Source: Burkholderiales bacterium RIFCSPLOWO2_12_FULL_65_40 (GTDB lineage Bacteria > Pseudomonadota > Gammaproteobacteria > Burkholderiales > Burkholderiaceae_C). Taken from it: 64,000 nt of DNA. The notes below the pieces were generated by a model. That model made no database searches and was not told the DNA's origin. It was given only the letters and a program-made list of their open reading frames with translations. Below are positions 1 through 7,653 of this stretch, piece by piece. The stretch lies in NCBI GenBank assembly GCA_001770955.1, contig MESL01000034.1, forward strand, positions 1-64,000. The letters are read 5' to 3'. Made by a program: the position numbers and the translations under genes. Position 1 is the stretch's first letter. Each line of letters starts with the position of its first letter.

Positions 1-146
1 CGCTTGAAGACCTGCAACGTGGCGATGTCGGTATCGGCCAGGCCGAGCACCTGCACGGCCTGGGCACGCAGGGCCGCTTCAGGATGGGTGTCGGGGTCGG
101 ACGGCAGCGCGGACAGCGGCAGCCGGATTTCAGAGAGGCGGATCAT
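1..146 (-). CDS. FAD-dependent oxidoreductase, N-terminal fragment
   Basis: Only the first 48 codons lie in the window; the gene continues past base 1. Translation from the ATG at 146 begins MIRLSEIRLPL, continues through an Ala-rich stretch and ends in LQVFKR. This resembles the N-terminal cap of the uncharacterised NAD(P)/FAD-dependent dehydrogenases of the COG2509 type, whose members start with a similar RL-E-I-LPL strand before the dinucleotide-binding domain. The FAD-binding motif itself is outside the window, so the assignment rests on a short stretch. It is transcribed in the same direction as cysK, 99 bases downstream of it. Confidence 0.5.
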   Translation of the reverse strand, partial: MIRLSEIRLPLSALPSDPDTHPEAALRAQAVQVLGLADTDIATLQVFK

Positions 147-219
147 GGTCTTGCTGGCCCGTGGTGATCGGGCAAGGGCAATGCGGGGACGCGGATTTTA
201 CCGGCCAGAGGATTTTGTG

Positions 220-239
220 CAGGGGCGCCCGCGCCCCTG
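220..239. terminator. Hairpin after cysK
   Basis: A perfect 8-bp inverted repeat (CAGGGGCG and CGCCCCTG, 4-base loop) lies just downstream of the cysK stop on the minus strand. There is no strong T run after it, so it is at best a weak or Rho-assisted terminator. Confidence 0.35.
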
Positions 240-245
240 GCCGCC

Positions 246-1163
246 TCAGGCGGGCAAAAAGCCTTCGACCGACAGGTAGCGCTCGCCCGTGTCGTAGTTG
301 AAGCCCAGCACCTTCGCGCCTGCAGGCAGCTCGGGCAGCTTCAGGGCAATGGCGGCCAGGGTGGCGCCGCTGGAGATGCCCACGAGCATGCCTTCCTCGC
401 GCGCGCAGCGGCGGGCGTATTCGCGCGCCGGTTCGGCGTCGATCTGGATCACGCCGTCGAGCAGGCTGGTGTCGAGGTTCTTCGGGATGAAGCCTGCGCC
501 AATGCCCTGGATGGGGTGGGGCGCGGGCTGGCCGCCGCTGATGACCGGGGACTGCGTGGGCTCCACGGCGAACACCTTGAGTTGCGGGAAACGGGCCTTG
601 AGCACGCGCGAGACGCCCGTGAGGTGGCCCCCCGTGCCCACGCCGGTGATGAGCACGTCCAGGCCATCGGGAAAGTCGGCCAGGATTTCCTGCGCGGTGG
701 TGCGCACATGCACATCAATATTGGCCGGGTTCTCGAACTGCTGCGGAATCCAGGCGCCGGGCGTCTGGGCCTTGAGTTCCTCGGCGCGCGCGATGGCACC
801 CTTCATGCCCTTCTCGCGCGGCGTGAGGTCGAAGCTGGCACCGTAGGCCAGCATCAGGCGGCGGCGCTCGATGCTCATGCTGTCGGGCATCACGAGGATG
901 AGCTTGTAGCCCTTCACGGCCGCCACCAGCGCCAGGCCAATGCCGGTGTTGCCCGAGGTGGGCTCGATGATGGTGCCGCCAGGTTGCAGCGCGCCCGACT
1001 TCTCGGCGTCCTCGACCATGGACAGCGCGATGCGGTCCTTGATCGAGCCGCCCGGGTTGCCGCGCTCGGACTTCACCCAGACGTTGGCATCGGGGCCGAA
1101 CAGGCGGTTGATGCGCACGTGCGGGGTGTTGCCGATGGTTTGCAGAATGTTGTCGACTTTCAT
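246..1163 (-). CDS. cysK: Cysteine synthase A (O-acetylserine sulfhydrylase)
   Basis: A 305-residue PLP enzyme that makes cysteine from O-acetylserine and sulfide in the cytoplasm. The start at 1163 is chosen because AGGAGA lies 6 bases upstream and the protein then begins [14 protein letters not shown] as in the family; the longer frame to 1274 has no support. The Schiff-base lysine is K42 in GGSIKDR. The substrate loop PTSGNTGIG follows at about residue 68, the phosphate-binding GTGGHLTG in mid-protein and GISSGA near the C-terminus. Length and motif order are those of CysK rather than CysM. It lies downstream of a methyltransferase on the same strand, separated by 182 bases that contain one copy of the dispersed repeat. 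Confidence 0.93.
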   Translation of the reverse strand: MKVDNILQTIGNTPHVRINRLFGPDANVWVKSERGNPGGSIKDRIALSMVEDAEKSGALQPGGTIIEPTSGNTGIGLALVAAVKGYKLILVMPDSMSIERRRLMLAYGASFDLTPREKGMKGAIARAEELKAQTPGAWIPQQFENPANIDVHVRTTAQEILADFPDGLDVLITGVGTGGHLTGVSRVLKARFPQLKVFAVEPTQSPVISGGQPAPHPIQGIGAGFIPKNLDTSLLDGVIQIDAEPAREYARRCAREEGMLVGISSGATLAAIALKLPELPAGAKVLGFNYDTGERYLSVEGFLPA

Positions 1164-1283
1164 GGCGTCTCCTGAAAGGGGTAAAGGGATGGCGCACATT
1201 CTGAACCACTTGTTCTGCGCCAGCGCCATATGGATATGCCGGATGCAGGGGCTTCGCTCCCGGGGCCGCCGCACTGCCGCCCC

Positions 1284-1344
1284 GTTTTGACTTTAAAATG
1301 CCTGAAATGCTTGTGCATGCTGCGCTGAATGCTATCAAATTTGT
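1284..1344 (-). repeat. Dispersed palindromic repeat, copy 1
   Basis: Intergenic copy between the methyltransferase and cysK. Read on the minus strand it has the family layout: a TTTGATAGC entry block, CAGCGC, a short loop, then a decayed second GCG arm and GGC followed by a T/A-rich tail. Confidence 0.6.
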
Positions 1345-1345
1345 A

Positions 1346-1954
1346 TCAAGGTAGGTACCCCGTCATCAGAAACAGCGGATAGGCCCGTCCATTGCGGTGC
1401 TGCATGCGCAGGATTTCGCTGAACTGGATGTGCCCGAACCCCGCCTGCTCGGCCAGGGCCTGCAGGGCCTCGGGGGCAAAGCCGAAATGCTGCACGCCCT
1501 TGGCGGCGTTGTCGCCGTGAAAGCTGCCGTCCTCCGGGTACAGGTCCACCAGCGCGATGCGCCCGCCCGGGTGCAGCGCGGCGGCAAAGGCCCGCAGCAG
1601 CGCGCCGGTGTCCGCGACATGGTGCAAGGCCATGCAGCTCACGACGGCGTGGTAGCGCCCGGGCAGGCCCGCGAAGATGTCTTGCTGCAGCGGGGCGATG
1701 TTGGCAAAGCCCTTTTCATCCAGCACCTGCAGCATGGCGGCCGACATGTCCAGCGCCGTCACCTGGGCCACCCGCGGCGCAATGGCCGTGGAAAGCAGGC
1801 CGGTGCCCGCGCCGAAGTCGAGCACATGGTCACTCGCGGCCAAAGGCACCTGCGCCAGCAGGCGCGGCGGCACGGCGGCCAGTTGCTGGGACATGGGGCG
1901 CTGGTCCCAGTCACGGGCAGCGGTGTCGAAATGGGTGGTGGATGGCGTGGTCAT
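1346..1954 (-). CDS. Class I SAM-dependent methyltransferase
   Basis: A 202-residue protein with a Methyltransf_11/25-type fold. SAM motif I is VLDFGAGTGLLS at about residues 43-54, the acidic ribose-binding residue follows in TALDMS, and the post-motif segment is VSCMALHHV. The C-terminal part LVDLYPEDGSFH resembles small-molecule methyltransferases of the UbiE/Coq5 superfamily. The substrate cannot be read from sequence. Its start lies only about 60 bases from the divergently transcribed rnpB gene. There is no clear Shine-Dalgarno before the ATG. Confidence 0.8.
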   Translation of the reverse strand: MTTPSTTHFDTAARDWDQRPMSQQLAAVPPRLLAQVPLAASDHVLDFGAGTGLLSTAIAPRVAQVTALDMSAAMLQVLDEKGFANIAPLQQDIFAGLPGRYHAVVSCMALHHVADTGALLRAFAAALHPGGRIALVDLYPEDGSFHGDNAAKGVQHFGFAPEALQALAEQAGFGHIQFSEILRMQHRNGRAYPLFLMTGYLP

Positions 1955-2000
1955 GATTCCAGGTGGGCAAATAAAGAGGACACGAAGGGCGGGTGTCTGG

Positions 2001-2006
2001 GATAAT
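2001..2006 (+). promoter_or_regulatory. rnpB extended -10 promoter
   Basis: GATAAT preceded by TG-G forms an extended -10 element. It ends 7 bases before the predicted 5' end of RNase P RNA. No good -35 hexamer is present, as expected for an extended -10 promoter. The spacing is useful as a calibration for the candidate leaderless genes elsewhere in the window. Confidence 0.65.
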
Positions 2007-2013
2007 CGCCCCC

Positions 2014-2356
2014 GTGAAGCACGCCAGACCGCCGCTGGTGCAATCTGGGAAACCAGGCACTGGAGGAACGTCCGGACTGCACAGGACAGCGTAGCAGCTA
2101 ACGGCTGCCCACCGTGAGGTGAGGATCAGAGCAACAGAGACGAGTCCCGGGGGAGTGCCGCAAGGTAGACCACTGGGGGTGAAACGGGCAATCTCTACGC
2201 GCAGCAATACCAAGTAGGCCAGCGTTGATGTGGTTCCGCAGAGCTGGCGGGTAGGTAGCATCGAGCCGGGTGGGCGACCCCCGGCCCAGAGTAATGGCGG
2301 TCACGCTGCGGGCAACCGCAGTGCACAGAATCCGGCTTATCGGCGCGCTTCACACT
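2014..2356 (+). ncRNA. rnpB: RNase P RNA (bacterial class A)
   Basis: The catalytic RNA of RNase P, which trims tRNA 5' leaders. Conserved blocks are visible in order: the 5' strand GTGAAGC-ACGCCAGACC, the GGAGGAACGTCCGGAC core near 2061, the CAACAGAGA region near 2133, AGAGTAATGGCGGTCACG near 2288, and ACAGAATCCGGCTTATC near 2324. The 5' and 3' ends (GTGAAGCACGCC and GGCGCGCTTCAC) pair with one mismatch to form P1. Several open reading frames cross this region on both strands but are incidental. Confidence 0.95.
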
Positions 2357-2360
2357 TTTT

Positions 2361-2424
2361 CAAGCAAAAAATAGCTCTAGCGCTTATGGGATGAGCGCTG
2401 GCAGCTATCATTTTTGATGCTATT
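2361..2424 (-). repeat. Dispersed palindromic repeat, copy 2
   Basis: A well-preserved copy directly after rnpB. Arms TAGCGCTTAT and ATGAGCGCTGGCAGCTAT pair around a short loop. The end of the repeat (GCTATTG) supplies the TAG stop codon of the M48 protease gene at 2420-2422. Confidence 0.8.
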
Positions 2425-3607
2425 GTGGGCAATGCGGTGCCTGGCCCTGCTGTAGGGCGCTGGCACGCTCCACCGTGTCGGGGTGGCTGCTCAGCAGCGA
2501 CCAGATGGGGTGGGCTGCTTCGGGGCTTCCGTGCTTTCCCGGAGGTGCGCTGCGTGCACCATCCTTTTCCTGTTTCTTGTCGTCCTCATCCTCGTCGCGT
2601 GCGATGGCCAGCAGCAGCGTGCCCATGGGCGCCGTGGGCAGGGCGGCGTGGCGCATCAGGCCCAGGGCGAAACAGTCGGCCTCGCGCTCGTGGCTGCGGC
2701 GGTAGTGCAGCCCCGTGAGCAGCGCGCTGCCCGTGGACAGGATGCCCGACACATCGCCCAGTGCCAGCCCCAGGCCCATCTGCAGCACGCCCTGCTCCAC
2801 CACCATGCGCGTGGTGTGGCGGTGCACCACATGGCCGATCTCGTGCGCCAGCACGCCCACCAGCGCCTCGTCGCCTAGGCCCTGCCGGGCGGCGGCCTGC
2901 ACCAGGCCGTCGGTCATCACCACCCGCCCCCCGGGCAGTGCGAAGGCGTTGGCACCCATGCCGGCGCGAAACTCCAGCGTCCACTGCGGCGCATAGTGCG
3001 TGTAGCGGTGCAGGGCGGGCGGAATCTGCTGCGCCAGCGCATCAAAGCGCGCCCGCAGTTGCGCCTGGCGCTCGGGCGCCAGTTTGCTGGGTTTGAGCAG
3101 ACCGTCGTCCATTTCCTGCAGGCCCTGGTCGGCCATCGCGGTCTCCCAGCCCATGGGCACCCAGCGGGTGAGCTGCGTGGCCGCCCAGGGCGTGCCGTAG
3201 CGGTAAAAAAGCAGCAGCCCGATGGCGGCGGCGAGCAGCACGGCCAGCAGCACGCTCCAGCGCGTCTGCATGTGCTGGGCCAGGCCCGGGCGGGCGCCTG
3301 CGGCGGCCAGGGCGGCTTGCCACTCGCTCACCGCGTCCACTTCCAGGCTGCCGTGTTCGCGCAGGTCCACCACCACGCGGGGCGGAGGGCGCTGCGCGCT
3401 CCAGGTCTCGGGCCAGCCCACCTGCGCATGCCGCAGCACCGTGGGCGCTTCGCCGGGCGGTGCCAGTGGGTGCAGCAGCAGCGAAGGCCCCCGGGGCGTG
3501 GGCTGCAGGCCCACCAGCACCGGCCGGGCCTGGCTGCTGCGTCCGTCGAACCAGCGCCCCGGCAGCAGATCGCCGGGTGCGACGGTAAATTCCTGAGAAG
3601 CCTTCAA
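2420..3607 (-). CDS. M48-family metalloprotease, membrane anchored
   Basis: A zinc metallopeptidase with a cytoplasmic N-terminal domain of about 110 residues, one transmembrane helix (VLLAVLLAAAIGLLLFY) and a C-terminal M48 domain. The zinc motif is HEIGH, followed by VVHRH; the third ligand is the Glu of HEREADCFALG about 55 residues later. Such proteins act in membrane or envelope quality control. The frame is open to a GTG at 3631, but the TTG at 3607 has GAGGAG 8 bases upstream, so I prefer it (395 residues). It follows the DUF898 gene by about 70 bases on the same strand, probably as one operon. Its stop codon lies inside a dispersed repeat. Confidence 0.82.
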   Translation of the reverse strand: MKASQEFTVAPGDLLPGRWFDGRSSQARPVLVGLQPTPRGPSLLLHPLAPPGEAPTVLRHAQVGWPETWSAQRPPPRVVVDLREHGSLEVDAVSEWQAALAAAGARPGLAQHMQTRWSVLLAVLLAAAIGLLLFYRYGTPWAATQLTRWVPMGWETAMADQGLQEMDDGLLKPSKLAPERQAQLRARFDALAQQIPPALHRYTHYAPQWTLEFRAGMGANAFALPGGRVVMTDGLVQAAARQGLGDEALVGVLAHEIGHVVHRHTTRMVVEQGVLQMGLGLALGDVSGILSTGSALLTGLHYRRSHEREADCFALGLMRHAALPTAPMGTLLLAIARDEDEDDKKQEKDGARSAPPGKHGSPEAAHPIWSLLSSHPDTVERASALQQGQAPHCPQ

Positions 3608-3677
3608 CGGGTGGTCTCCTCGACAAAGCACACCAGCCCCAAAAACGGGCGCGGCCCAGCCGCAGGGGTGTTCCTCA

Positions 3678-4922
3678 TCACCCGATCAGGTCCAGCCCGG
3701 CCGCATCGGCCAGCGCATCGCCCAGGCCGCCGTCCTGCTGGCGCACCAGGGTGCCCGCCACCTGGTCCACCCCGCCCTTGACGTGCAGCGTGACCGATTC
3801 GGTTTTCATGCGGTATTCGCTCACGCGCGCAAACGGGCGGTACAGGCCCAGCGTCAGCAGCGTGAGCAGCAGGTTGCGGATGCGCAGCCACACATAACCC
3901 CCGGTGCCCAGGTCGCACTTGAAACGCGCCACCTGGCTCACGCCAATGTTGTCCCACAGCAGCTGGAACATGCGCGCCTCGCGGTAGGCGCGGGCCGGGG
4001 CCGAGGCCAGGAACAGCGCCAGCAGCCCGCCCACGAACGCCAGCGCGATCAGCACGAACAACCACATCCCCAGCTGGGGCGACCTGCCGAGGGACATCCA
4101 GCCACTGCCAACGACCAGGCCGATCAGTGCACTGAGGGCCACGACCGATAGCAAGAAGACCAGCGCCGTGGCACCCCAGATCCGGACGAAATCGAGGTAG
4201 ACCGGCTTCCAGCGTCCCGGCTCCTGGCCGAGCCGGCTGCGCAACACCAGCAAGCTGCTGTAGTTGAACTCCAGCCGGATGAAGCACAGCACCGACAGCA
4301 CCAGGCCCAGGGCGACCAGCGCCACCATGGTGGCCGTGATCTGCGGCATCTTGCGGCCGGTTTCTTCGTTCAACACGGCCTCGGGCGTTACTACCTGCAG
4401 GCCCAGGAAGACGCCAAACCACACCAGGGCCAGCGCAAACACGGGCCAGCTGGCGGCATAGACCTCGCGCCAGGTAGCGGCAAACTGCAGGCGCAGCCCC
4501 CGCCAGCGCGTGGCCGACAGGCGAAAGCGCATGGCGCTGGCCCAGATGAAGGGCGCCAGCACCGCACCCGCGAGCAGGAACAGGGCCACGGCCAAGTCCT
4601 GCCCGGTGTTGGCGGCGATGTTGTAGGCCAGCGTGATCAGCACCAGCAGCACGAAGCCCTTGACCATCTTGCCCTGCGGCGCGGTGAATTCAAGCGGGCT
4701 GCCCGCCACCTGCGTGTGCCCGTAGAAATACTGCGCCGTGCGCCGCCGCGCCCAGGGCGTGTAGAGGCCCAGGGTGACGATGCTCAGCAGCACGTTGACG
4801 ATCCAGACGCGGAAATACTCGCCGCCGCTTCCGGTGAATGCGAGCGGGTGCGCGTCGATCATGGTTGAGGCGAACGACGGGGCGTTCGCCGGGGTGCTGC
4901 TGCTGCTGTTGCGTTGGTCCAT
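3678..4922 (-). CDS. YjgN/DUF898-family membrane protein
   Basis: A 414-residue multi-pass inner-membrane protein. The repeated family signature is seen twice: near the N-terminus (GGEYFRVWIVN ... LGLYTPWARRRTAQYFYGHT) and again near the C-terminus (LLTLGLYRPFARVSEYR). Several hydrophobic segments of 20 or so residues lie between. The start at 4922 is preferred over 4979 because GGAGGGAGA lies just upstream. Function in the family is unknown. It heads a likely two-gene unit with the M48 protease, a pairing I take as functional linkage by inference only. A Ser/Asn-rich tail of about 20 residues precedes the first conserved block. Confidence 0.8.
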   Translation of the reverse strand: MDQRNSSSSTPANAPSFASTMIDAHPLAFTGSGGEYFRVWIVNVLLSIVTLGLYTPWARRRTAQYFYGHTQVAGSPLEFTAPQGKMVKGFVLLVLITLAYNIAANTGQDLAVALFLLAGAVLAPFIWASAMRFRLSATRWRGLRLQFAATWREVYAASWPVFALALVWFGVFLGLQVVTPEAVLNEETGRKMPQITATMVALVALGLVLSVLCFIRLEFNYSSLLVLRSRLGQEPGRWKPVYLDFVRIWGATALVFLLSVVALSALIGLVVGSGWMSLGRSPQLGMWLFVLIALAFVGGLLALFLASAPARAYREARMFQLLWDNIGVSQVARFKCDLGTGGYVWLRIRNLLLTLLTLGLYRPFARVSEYRMKTESVTLHVKGGVDQVAGTLVRQQDGGLGDALADAAGLDLIG

Positions 4923-5010
4923 GGTCTCCCTCCAGGGTGGCCGCGCAGTGTAGCAGTGGAGGGCAGATTTTGAAGTCAAAAGTGCCTTCGCGGCGCATAA
5001 TCACGGCGCG

Positions 5011-5040
5011 GGCAGCTATGGTTTTTGATGTCATTTATCC
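5011..5040 (-). repeat. Dispersed palindromic repeat, copy 3 (partial)
   Basis: A remnant with only one end of the family: GGCAGCTATGG followed by TTTTTGATG. The second arm is missing. Confidence 0.45.
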
Positions 5041-5082
5041 ATGAAGCCGTGCGTCACCCGAATCGCATGACACGGGCACTGC

Positions 5083-5200
5083 CCAGGCCAGGGCTCCCGC
5101 GCAAGGGCCGCCCCGCCGCGCTGGGAGCGTCCCCCTGCCCGCAGCGCACAGCGCTGCGAGAGCGGGGGGAAGGCGCCGAAGGCGACTCAGGGGGGTGTCA
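5083..5200 (-). repeat. 3'-end-associated GC-rich repeat, copy A
   Basis: A 115-bp block whose core (GCAAGGGCCGCCCCGCCGCG) and end (GACTCAGGGGGG) recur at 58.08-58.17 kb. Internally CTGCCCGCAGCGC and GCGCTGCGAGAGCGGG form a hairpin flanked by C5 and G6 runs. Read on the minus strand it starts at the stop codon of the pseudouridine-synthase-like gene. It may act as a transcript end structure. Confidence 0.6.
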
Positions 5201-5983
5201 GAACTTCTCCCAGGGCTGCAGATAGCGCCACTGCCCCTCGGGCACCTTGGCCAGCGGCACGCGGCCGAGGCGGATGCGCTTGATGGCCATCACCCGCAGG
5301 CCCACGGCCTCGCACATGGCCGGAATCTGCCCGGGCCGGATGCCCTTGAGCGCGAAGCGCAGCTTGGTCTCGCTTTGCCAGCTCACCTTGATGGGTGGCA
5401 GTGGGCGGCCGTTGAAGCTCAGGCCATGGCAGAGCTTCTTCAGACCGTTGTCGGCGATCTGGCCCTCCACCTCGACGATGCATTCCTGCTCCAGCGTCTC
5501 GATGTCCTCCTGCAGCTTGCGCGCGATGCGCTTGTCCTGCGTGTAGACCACGAGGCCGCTGGCCGGCGTGGGCAGCGGCGTGAAGCATTCGAGCTGTTTG
5601 AAGTGGCGCAGCAGCACGCGGATGTCGGCCGCGTCTTCGGGCATGTGGGACTGCGCGCCCAGCAGCGTGAGCGCCGCCGGTGCGCCCTGGCTGCGGCTGC
5701 CGTGCGCTGCGGCGCCAGCGTCGAGCCCCAGCCCGGCCTCAAAGCCCACGGGCTTGTGCAGCAGCAGGGTGACGGGGGTCAGCTCCAGCAGGCTGGCGTC
5801 TTTCTCCACCGTCACCCCCTGGTCGGGGCGCACGCGCGCGCCCGGGGTCTCCACCAGCTGGCCGTCCACGCTCACAAAGCCGCCTTCAATGAATTGCTCG
5901 GCCATGCTGCGCGAGCAGGCCAGTTGTTCGGCCACGCGTTTGGCCAGGCGCACATGGCCGGTGTCGGGGTTTTTTTCAGTCAT
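5198..5983 (-). CDS. RNA pseudouridine synthase-like S4 protein, catalytic Asp absent
   Basis: A 261-residue protein of the RsuA/RluB/RluF type: an N-terminal S4 RNA-binding domain (residues about 10-60, with RLAKRVAEQLACSR) and a pseudouridine synthase fold. In active members the catalytic Asp sits in the RLD-x-x-T-x-GL motif; here the aligned segment reads PLPTPASGL, so the Asp position is Pro. The DNA reads this unambiguously. A later motif, IRPGQIPAMCEAVGLRVMAIKR(I)RLG, is well conserved. It may have become a non-catalytic rRNA-binding protein, or be a divergent enzyme. Its ATG overlaps the stop of the upstream NUDIX gene (ATGACTGA), so the two are translationally coupled. Confidence 0.78.
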   Translation of the reverse strand: MTEKNPDTGHVRLAKRVAEQLACSRSMAEQFIEGGFVSVDGQLVETPGARVRPDQGVTVEKDASLLELTPVTLLLHKPVGFEAGLGLDAGAAAHGSRSQGAPAALTLLGAQSHMPEDAADIRVLLRHFKQLECFTPLPTPASGLVVYTQDKRIARKLQEDIETLEQECIVEVEGQIADNGLKKLCHGLSFNGRPLPPIKVSWQSETKLRFALKGIRPGQIPAMCEAVGLRVMAIKRIRLGRVPLAKVPEGQWRYLQPWEKF

Positions 5984-7646
5984 TGCCTGGCTCCATGGCG
6001 CGGATGCGCTCGACGTGGGCGATCAGCGAGCGCTGCGCCAGCGGCCACATGCGCGGCGGCACGTCGGCGTAGGCCAGCTCCACCCACTGCTCCACCGTGC
6101 CTTCGGGGAGTTGCTGCATGGCGGCGATCACCTTGGCCTCGCGCGCCAGGCGGTGTGCCTTGAGCTGCGCGATGGCGCCGCGCGCATCGCCGAGCACATG
6201 GCCGTGCGCTGGCAGGATGTAGTCGGCACCGTGCTGCTCGCAGAGCTGGTCGAGCCGGTCGAGCGCATCCAGGTAGTGGGCCATGTTGCCGTCGGGCGGG
6301 TTGATGATGGTGGTGCTGCCGTTGAGGATGTGGTCGCCGCTGAACAGCAGGCCGTCTTCGATCAGCAGCAGGCACAGGTGGTTGGCCGCATGGCCGGGCG
6401 TGTGCACTACCTGCAGGGTATGGATTATTTCGCCATCCGGCCCTTTGCCAGTAAGCGCAAGCAGCTCTCCATTCTGGAGCGCTCTGTCGGGTGTGAACTG
6501 GCTGTCGGCACGCGCCGTGGGGGCCGATGGCAGGCCCAGCACGGGTGGCGCGGCACGGCCTGCGCGCGCGCACATCTGCTGCAGCGGGGCGGCGCCGGGG
6601 GAATGGTCGGGGTGCGAGTGCGTGCAGACGATCGAGCGGATGTCGCCGCCGGCGGCGCGCCACAGCCGTTCCAGGTGGTCGGTGTCTGCCGGACCGGGGT
6701 CGATGGCGATGTAGCCCGTGGCCGGGTCGCCCACGAGGTAGCTGTTGGTGCCGGGGCCGGTCATCACGCCGGGGTTGGGGGCGGTCAGGCGCTGCACGTT
6801 GCGCAGCAGGGGCACCGGGCGTTCGCTTTGCCAGTCCAGCGGGTGGACGATCTGCCCGTCGGGGCAGACCAGGGCCAGTTCGCCAAACGGTGCCTCGTCC
6901 TCCATGTAGCGCGCCTCCTTGCCGCCCAGCAGCCCGGCGCGCGGGCAGCTCACCCACAGCGGGCGCTCGCCCTGCAGCGCATCGAGCAAGGCCTGCGTGT
7001 GGGCGTAGCGCGTGAGACGCTGCAGCGTGCGGATGGTCGGGAAGATCATGAAGAACTGCCCGGCCTCGTGGCGCGCGAGCGCATCCTGCGGGCGCACCCA
7101 CACGGGCTCGAACTGCTCGGTCTCGTCGGCTACCGGCTCCTGGCCCGCAGGCATCCGTGCGACCAGAAAAGGCACGTCGAAGCGGCGCGGCAGATCCCGG
7201 TCGGCCGTCCAGTGCGCCAGCCAAAAGATCTGGTCGGCCGCCAGCCGCAGCCCGTGCGCCGCGCACTGCGCAAAGAACGGTGCATGGCGGTCCAGCGCAG
7301 CGATGTCGCTCGCGTCGGCCGGGCGGCCGTCGGTGCGCCGCGCCAGCAGCACGCCCAGCTCTTCATAACTTTCGCGGATGGCAGCAATGGCCTGTGTGCA
7401 GTGCAGATCGCTTTGCGTGGGGCGGCGGTCGGCCAGCGCATGGGCCTCGGGGGCGGCGTCGGTCGCGTCGATCGCGCCACCCGGGAACACATAGGCGCCC
7501 GGGGCAAAGCTGGCGCTGGCCGAGCGGCGGGTCATGAGCACTTCCAGCACGCCGTCGTGGGTGTCGCGCAGCAGCAGCACGGTGGCTGCCGGGCGGGTGG
7601 GCACCGGCTCGCGGTGGGGATGCAGTTGTTGGTGGATGCGGGGCAT
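5976..7646 (-). CDS. NUDIX hydrolase fused to metallo-beta-lactamase domain
   Basis: A 556-residue two-domain protein. The N-terminal NUDIX domain (about residues 15-240) has GG-AIDATDAAPE and, after an insertion, RESYEELGVLL, which matches the RE-U-x-EE-x-G core; the insertion resembles NUDT7/NUDT19-type CoA or acyl-CoA hydrolases. The C-terminal metallo-beta-lactamase domain (about 290-550) has the metal motif HSHPDHSPG, then HTPGHAANH and SGDHIL, like LACTB2-type enzymes. The start at 7646 is preferred to 7676: it avoids overlap with the upstream gene, and GATAAT lies exactly 6 bases before it, suggesting a leaderless mRNA. Middle gene of a three-gene minus-strand operon. The substrate is unknown. 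Confidence 0.85.
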   Translation of the reverse strand: MPRIHQQLHPHREPVPTRPAATVLLLRDTHDGVLEVLMTRRSASASFAPGAYVFPGGAIDATDAAPEAHALADRRPTQSDLHCTQAIAAIRESYEELGVLLARRTDGRPADASDIAALDRHAPFFAQCAAHGLRLAADQIFWLAHWTADRDLPRRFDVPFLVARMPAGQEPVADETEQFEPVWVRPQDALARHEAGQFFMIFPTIRTLQRLTRYAHTQALLDALQGERPLWVSCPRAGLLGGKEARYMEDEAPFGELALVCPDGQIVHPLDWQSERPVPLLRNVQRLTAPNPGVMTGPGTNSYLVGDPATGYIAIDPGPADTDHLERLWRAAGGDIRSIVCTHSHPDHSPGAAPLQQMCARAGRAAPPVLGLPSAPTARADSQFTPDRALQNGELLALTGKGPDGEIIHTLQVVHTPGHAANHLCLLLIEDGLLFSGDHILNGSTTIINPPDGNMAHYLDALDRLDQLCEQHGADYILPAHGHVLGDARGAIAQLKAHRLAREAKVIAAMQQLPEGTVEQWVELAYADVPPRMWPLAQRSLIAHVERIRAMEPGND

Positions 7647-7653
7647 CGGGCGA

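Noticed and set aside
1911-2304. Protein-coding frames across 1.9-2.3 kb
   Set aside because: The region is the RNase P RNA gene; the frames are incidental.
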